Positions 6,998 to 9,387 of a stretch of 9,387 nt of DNA are shown here, in pieces (the stretch's first letter is position 1; the number at the start of each line of letters is the position of its first letter). The stretch is from Alphaproteobacteria bacterium. GTDB taxonomy: Bacteria > Pseudomonadota > Alphaproteobacteria > RS24. The stretch lies in contig RFZE01000051.1 in assembly GCA_009920875.1 (NCBI GenBank), positions 1 to 9,387 of the forward strand, written 5' to 3'. Under the pieces are notes generated by a model, which was given only the letters and a program-made list of their open reading frames with translations, was not told where the DNA came from and did no database searches. A program made the position numbers and the translations under genes.

Positions 6998-7026
6998 ACA
7001 TTAGCTTATCGGGCGCACCGGCGCAA
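6998..7026 (-). promoter_or_regulatory. Weak candidate promoter for the murA operon
   Basis: On the minus strand TTGCGC (7026-7021) and TAATGT (7003-6998) are 17 nt apart, each matching the sigma-70 consensus at only three of six positions. The location is right: it lies 38 nt before the first ATG of the operon, in the 121-nt gap shared with divergent tRNA-Thr. Sequence support alone is weak. Confidence 0.28.
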
Positions 7027-7029
7027 TCC

Positions 7030-7057
7030 TTGCTTGCATCGCCGCGCCGCCTATGGC
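7030..7057 (+). promoter_or_regulatory. Candidate promoter for tRNA-Thr
   Basis: TTGCTT (7030-7035) and TATGGC (7052-7057) are 16 nt apart and end 24 nt before the tRNA. With flanking bases they read CTTGCT and CTATGG, which resembles the alphaproteobacterial housekeeping pattern CTTGAC/CTATAT. Both hexamers are imperfect, so this is only the best candidate in the gap. Confidence 0.35.
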
Positions 7058-7081
7058 AAACAGCTTCCACGCTTTTGCATG

Positions 7082-7156
7082 GCTGTCGTAGCTCAGGGGT
7101 AGAGCACTTCATTGGTAATGAAGAGGTCGGTGGTTCAATTCCACCCGACAGCACCA
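7082..7156 (+). tRNA. tRNA-Thr (anticodon GGT)
   Basis: A complete 75-nt cloverleaf with encoded CCA. The acceptor stem GCTGTCG pairs with CGACAGC, followed by discriminator A and CCA. The D stem is GCTC/GAGC. The anticodon stem CTTCA/TGAAG encloses TTGGTAA, giving anticodon GGT for ACC and ACT codons. The T stem GGTGG/CCACC encloses TTCAATT. It is the only plus-strand gene in the window. A run of five T begins right after CCA, without a hairpin. Confidence 0.98.
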
Positions 7157-7229
7157 TTTTTCAAAATTTCATATAAAGCGCTTGGCCGCGCCGACGGCAG
7201 GGCTTACGCCGCTTGGCTGCGGAGAGACA

Positions 7230-7634
7230 TTAACGGCGGCCGAATATTTTCTTAATCTCGGGCCGTGAGCTAAAATAAAACACTGCGGCGAATATGATAA
7301 TGGTCACAAGAACGCCTGTTTCTTTGCCCAAATGACCTTCAGGAATAATCTTTATGGCGCCGATATAGCCGAGAAAGAAAAGCGTAATCGTGACGATTTG
7401 CGCCGCTGAATATTTTTTCTCCGGCACAAAAACCTGCTGCAAGGAAAAATAAGCGAATAATGAGAAGAAGGTCAGGCGCAGCGTCTCATAGCGATAAAGT
7501 GGCGGGAAAAGTGCCGTATTGCTGTCCGACGGAAAAAACAGAAAAGGCTCGCCCAAAAGCGACAGGGCGACGATAATGATCGACCAAATGCCGACGAAAA
7601 AAATCGCCAAACGCAATACAAACCTAAAATTCAT
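7230..7634 (-). CDS. Four-TM membrane protein, function unknown
   Basis: A 134-aa hydrophobic protein that I do not recognise. Four membrane spans are apparent at about residues 8-28, 51-69, 78-96 and 105-122. The loop between spans 1 and 2 is longer (GEPFLFFPSDSNTALFPPLYRYE), and the short tail is basic (RPEIKKIFGRR), which would favour a cytoplasmic C-terminus. No catalytic motif is visible. The ATG at 7634 has no Shine-Dalgarno sequence ahead of it. The gene follows the holin by 43 nt on the same strand, so it could be co-transcribed or use its own promoter. It is followed by tRNA-Thr in the opposite orientation. Lysis accessory protein and unrelated inner-membrane protein are both open possibilities. 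Confidence 0.7.
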   Translation of the reverse strand: MNFRFVLRLAIFFVGIWSIIIVALSLLGEPFLFFPSDSNTALFPPLYRYETLRLTFFSLFAYFSLQQVFVPEKKYSAAQIVTITLFFLGYIGAIKIIPEGHLGKETGVLVTIIIFAAVFYFSSRPEIKKIFGRR

Positions 7635-7640
7635 GTTGAG

Positions 7641-7668
7641 ACAGTAACAAACAGACTTGGAAAGTCAA
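7641..7668 (-). promoter_or_regulatory. Candidate promoter for the four-TM protein
   Basis: On the minus strand TTGACT (7668-7663; five of six consensus bases) and TACTGT (7646-7641; three of six) are 16 nt apart. The start point would fall at or beside the ATG at 7634, implying a leaderless transcript. That would fit the missing ribosome-binding site. The -10 element is poor. Confidence 0.3.
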
Positions 7669-7677
7669 AGCGCGGCC

Positions 7678-8088
7678 TTATTTGGCGCGCCCTTGTAATT
7701 TCTCGAAAGTCCGCATGCCGCCAAGCCCGAGCAAAGCATAAAGAATGGTCGTCAGCACATCGAGGTGCAAAGGCGGCGGCGGCACATCACCACCGGTCAA
7801 AGCCAAAGCCCAGACCATCAAATCGCGGGCGATGAAGTTATAAAACAGCGCCAAGCCACACACCCAACCGATAAAGGGCCGCCAACCGGCGACGAAAACA
7901 CTCTTATGCGCCGCTTCAATTTTATTGATCTCGCTTTGCACCAAGCTGGGCTGCTGGGCGATGCGCGCCAACACGGCTTTTTTGTCGAGCCGCTCTTTGT
8001 CAGAGGTAAAAAGCGCATCCAACACATTGCCGACCGCCTCAATCGGGTCGGTCAGCGCATCGGCTTGCTTGGTCAAAAAGGACAACAT
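7678..8088 (-). CDS. Holin of the GTA three-TM type
   Basis: A 136-aa protein that I recognise as the GTA_holin_3TM family, named for the holin that releases gene transfer agent particles in Rhodobacterales. Holins form membrane lesions that let an endolysin reach peptidoglycan. The signature core is HKSVFVAGWRPFIGWVCGLA (61-80), continuing with ALFYNFIARDL (80-90), and the C-terminus LLGLGGMRTFEKLQGRAK (119-136). An amphipathic N-terminal half (1-60) precedes hydrophobic stretches at about 65-84, 85-98 and 109-124. No endolysin or capsid gene is present in the window; in Rhodobacter capsulatus too, the GTA lysis genes lie apart from the structural cluster. The ATG at 8088 has no clear Shine-Dalgarno sequence and is abutted by a perfect palindrome. 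Whether it still acts in particle release cannot be judged from here. Confidence 0.85.
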   Translation of the reverse strand: MLSFLTKQADALTDPIEAVGNVLDALFTSDKERLDKKAVLARIAQQPSLVQSEINKIEAAHKSVFVAGWRPFIGWVCGLALFYNFIARDLMVWALALTGGDVPPPPLHLDVLTTILYALLGLGGMRTFEKLQGRAK

Positions 8089-8105
8089 GGCATTAGCCTA
8101 ATGCC
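8089..8105. repeat. 17-bp perfect palindrome at the holin start codon
   Basis: GGCATTAG and CTAATGCC form 8-bp arms around one central base, ending exactly next to the holin ATG (8088-8086). In the mRNA it can fold as a 7-bp stem with a GGC loop covering the ribosome-binding region. In DNA it resembles an operator for a dimeric repressor. Which of these applies, if either, is inference. Confidence 0.6.
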
Positions 8106-8106
8106 T

Positions 8107-8117
8107 GCCGCAGCGGC
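8107..8117. repeat. 11-bp GC-rich palindrome beside the first
   Basis: GCCGC and GCGGC flank a single central base. It sits one base beyond the 17-bp palindrome, on the side away from the holin start. On its own it could be chance in GC-rich DNA. Confidence 0.35.
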
Positions 8118-8169
8118 GGGGATAAGTTTATGATTTTGCACATGCGCCGGACTTGAGGAGCGGGTGCCG

Positions 8170-8199
8170 AAAAAAAGGGGCGCCGCAGCACCCCTTTTT
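8170..8199 (-). terminator. Intrinsic terminator of nrdAB
   Basis: Reading the minus strand, AAAAAGGGGTGC pairs with GCGCCCCTTTTT around a TGCG loop, with one G-T pair in the GC-rich part, and is followed by a run of seven T. It begins 26 nt after the nrdB stop. The A/T arms make it near-symmetrical, so it could also stop transcripts on the plus strand. Confidence 0.9.
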
Positions 8200-8225
8200 C
8201 AATGTCTTTCATTCGGCTTTAACGC

Positions 8226-9185
8226 TTAAGCAAAAGCTTCATCCCATGTGCCTTCGGTTGAGGCTTTGGCATATTCAGTGGCGCGGCCTTCAAAGAAGTT
8301 CATATGCTCAATGCCATTGAGCATTTCATCCATCCAGGGCAGTGGATTTTTCTCAATATCGTAAATCGGCTCGAGATTGAGCTGCGTCAAACGGCGATTG
8401 CCGATATAGCGAATATAGTTTTTCACTTCCCGGCCTTCCAAGCCTTCAACACCGCCCATTTCAAAAGCCAAATCGATAAAGGCATCTTCATGCGTGACCA
8501 CGGTTTCGCACGCCTCATAGAGATCTTTTTTCAGCTTATCGTTCCAAATATGCGGGTTTTCCTGAATGAACGTATTGAACAGCTTGACCGTTGAATTGGT
8601 GTGCAGCGTCTCATCACGCGCCGACCAAGTCACGATTTGCCCCATGCCCTTCATTTTATTGAAGCGCGGGAAATTCATCAAAATCGCGAAGCTGGCAAAT
8701 AATTGCAAGCCCTCGGTAAAGCCGCCAAATACGGCCAGCGTCTTGGCAATGTCTTCTTTGGTCTCGACACCCCATTCCTGCATATAGTCATATTTGTCTT
8801 TCATCTCGCCATATTTCATAAACGCTTCATACTCGACTTCGGGCATGCCGATTGTGTCGAGCAAATGCGAATAAGCGGCAATGTGAATCGTTTCCATATT
8901 GGAAAAAGCAGCCAACATCATTTGCACTTCGGTTGGTTTGAAGACTTGCGAATAATGCTTCATATAGCAATTATTCACCTCAACATCGGCCTGCACGAAA
9001 AAGCGGAAAATCTGCGTCAGCAAATTGCGCTCGGCGCCGGTCAGCTTTTTGTGCCAATCCTTAACATCTTCGGCCAGCGGCACTTCTTCCGGCAACCAGT
9101 GAATCCGCTGTTGCGTCAGCCATGCATCATAGGCCCACGGATAGCGGAAAGGTTTATAAACGATGCGTTCTTCAAGCAATGACAT
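8226..9185 (-). CDS. nrdB: Ribonucleoside-diphosphate reductase, beta subunit (class Ia)
   Basis: Small radical-bearing subunit of aerobic ribonucleotide reductase, which with NrdA reduces ribonucleoside diphosphates to deoxy forms. It has 319 aa, all helical, with the di-iron site visible: D67 in QADVEVNN, E98 and H101 in METIHIAAYSH, E158 in GFTEGLQ, and E192 and H195 in ARDETLHTNS. Y105, in the same position as E. coli Y122, is the radical tyrosine, so this is the tyrosyl-radical form. The N-terminus (YKPFRYPWAYDAWLTQQRIHW) is typical of alphaproteobacterial NrdB. An AAAGGG lies about 7 nt before the ATG at 9185. It follows nrdA by 67 nt and ends at a strong terminator. Any NrdR control site would be upstream of nrdA, outside the window. 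Confidence 0.97.
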   Translation of the reverse strand: MSLLEERIVYKPFRYPWAYDAWLTQQRIHWLPEEVPLAEDVKDWHKKLTGAERNLLTQIFRFFVQADVEVNNCYMKHYSQVFKPTEVQMMLAAFSNMETIHIAAYSHLLDTIGMPEVEYEAFMKYGEMKDKYDYMQEWGVETKEDIAKTLAVFGGFTEGLQLFASFAILMNFPRFNKMKGMGQIVTWSARDETLHTNSTVKLFNTFIQENPHIWNDKLKKDLYEACETVVTHEDAFIDLAFEMGGVEGLEGREVKNYIRYIGNRRLTQLNLEPIYDIEKNPLPWMDEMLNGIEHMNFFEGRATEYAKASTEGTWDEAFA

Positions 9186-9237
9186 GTGCTTACCCTTTCT
9201 TACTTACCTGCAAGCGCTGATATTCCGCGCTGTTTTC

Positions 9238-9252
9238 TGCCCTGCCCTGCCC
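9238..9252. repeat. Three tandem GGGCA units after nrdA
   Basis: On the minus strand GGGCA occurs three times in succession immediately after the nrdA stop codon, in the 67-nt nrdA-nrdB spacer. It is a short microsatellite-like repeat, with no known function seen here. Confidence 0.6.
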
Positions 9253-9387
9253 TTATTGGCATGACAGACATTCTTCAAAATCATTGGCCTCGGCAGCATT
9301 CGCCATAGCGGCTGCCGCCTCTTTGGTGGCGTCTTTTTCAGCCCGCTGAATCGACAGCGAACGGCAGTAGTAGAGGCTTTTGACGCC
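9253..9387 (-). CDS. nrdA: Ribonucleoside-diphosphate reductase, alpha subunit, C-terminal end (partial)
   Basis: Only the last 44 residues of NrdA are inside the window, ending at TAA 9255-9253; the gene continues past 9387. NrdA is the catalytic subunit of class Ia ribonucleotide reductase. GVKSLYYCRSLSIQRAEKD contains the paired tyrosines of the radical-transfer path (Y730-Y731 in E. coli). The tail FEECLSCQ carries the two C-terminal cysteines that re-reduce the active site through thioredoxin or glutaredoxin. Its position before nrdB confirms the nrdAB operon. Confidence 0.94.
   Translation of the reverse strand, partial: GVKSLYYCRSLSIQRAEKDATKEAAAAMANAAEANDFEECLSCQ

Noticed and set aside
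6942..7157. 71-codon minus-strand open frame beginning MVLSGGIEPPTSS
   Set aside because: Its first part is the reverse reading of tRNA-Thr, a common false gene call.
7157..7229. Possible terminator after tRNA-Thr or the four-TM gene
   Set aside because: Only a 4-bp CCGC/GCGG stem without a T-run is visible, and the T-run after tRNA-Thr has no hairpin of its own.
7765..8133. 122-codon plus-strand open frame
   Set aside because: Antisense to the holin gene, without domain or ribosome-binding support.
9200..9236. Imperfect AGCGC inverted repeat in the nrdA-nrdB spacer
   Set aside because: Arms of five bases with a 9-nt loop are expected by chance, and it does not resemble an NrdR box.

Overview
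The window reads as a core-chromosome segment of an alphaproteobacterium of moderate GC content. The evidence is the gene order on the minus strand: murA, DUF2948, hisD, UPF0262, infA, maf, an RNase E/G-family gene, yacG and tRNA-Phe. From memory this block is typical of Rhizobiales, Rhodobacterales and relatives. The exact order or genus cannot be told from the sequence alone. Apart from tRNA-Thr, every gene supported here is on the minus strand, so transcription runs from high to low coordinates.

Right end (9387 to 8226): the last 44 residues of NrdA and the complete NrdB give a class Ia ribonucleotide reductase operon, closed by a strong intrinsic terminator at about 8199-8170. Next (8088 to 7230) come a 136-residue holin of the gene-transfer-agent three-TM type and an unrecognised four-TM membrane protein. 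A 17-bp perfect palindrome abuts the holin start codon. tRNA-Thr(GGT) lies alone on the plus strand at 7082-7156, divergent from the large operon.

Central operon (6960 to 715): ten genes, most overlapping or separated by fewer than 30 nt. In order they are an 89-aa zinc-ribbon-like protein, a 46-aa basic protein, murA (peptidoglycan precursor synthesis), a DUF2948 gene, hisD (last step of histidine synthesis), a UPF0262 gene, infA (translation initiation factor IF-1), maf (nucleotide pyrophosphatase), an RNase E/G-family nuclease lacking the zinc-link cysteines, and yacG (gyrase-inhibitor zinc protein). The only sizeable internal gap, 76 nt before infA, holds an 18-codon micro-ORF at a place where many relatives carry a low-molecular-weight phosphatase gene.

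Left end (698 to 1): a good sigma-70-type promoter drives tRNA-Phe(GAA). The 5' part of typA/bipA follows and runs off the window edge.

No mobile element, CRISPR array, or clear new multi-gene system is present. The least ordinary items are the solitary GTA-type holin with palindromes at its start, the unknown membrane protein beside it, the RNase/YacG junction, and the two small unnamed genes at the head of the murA operon.
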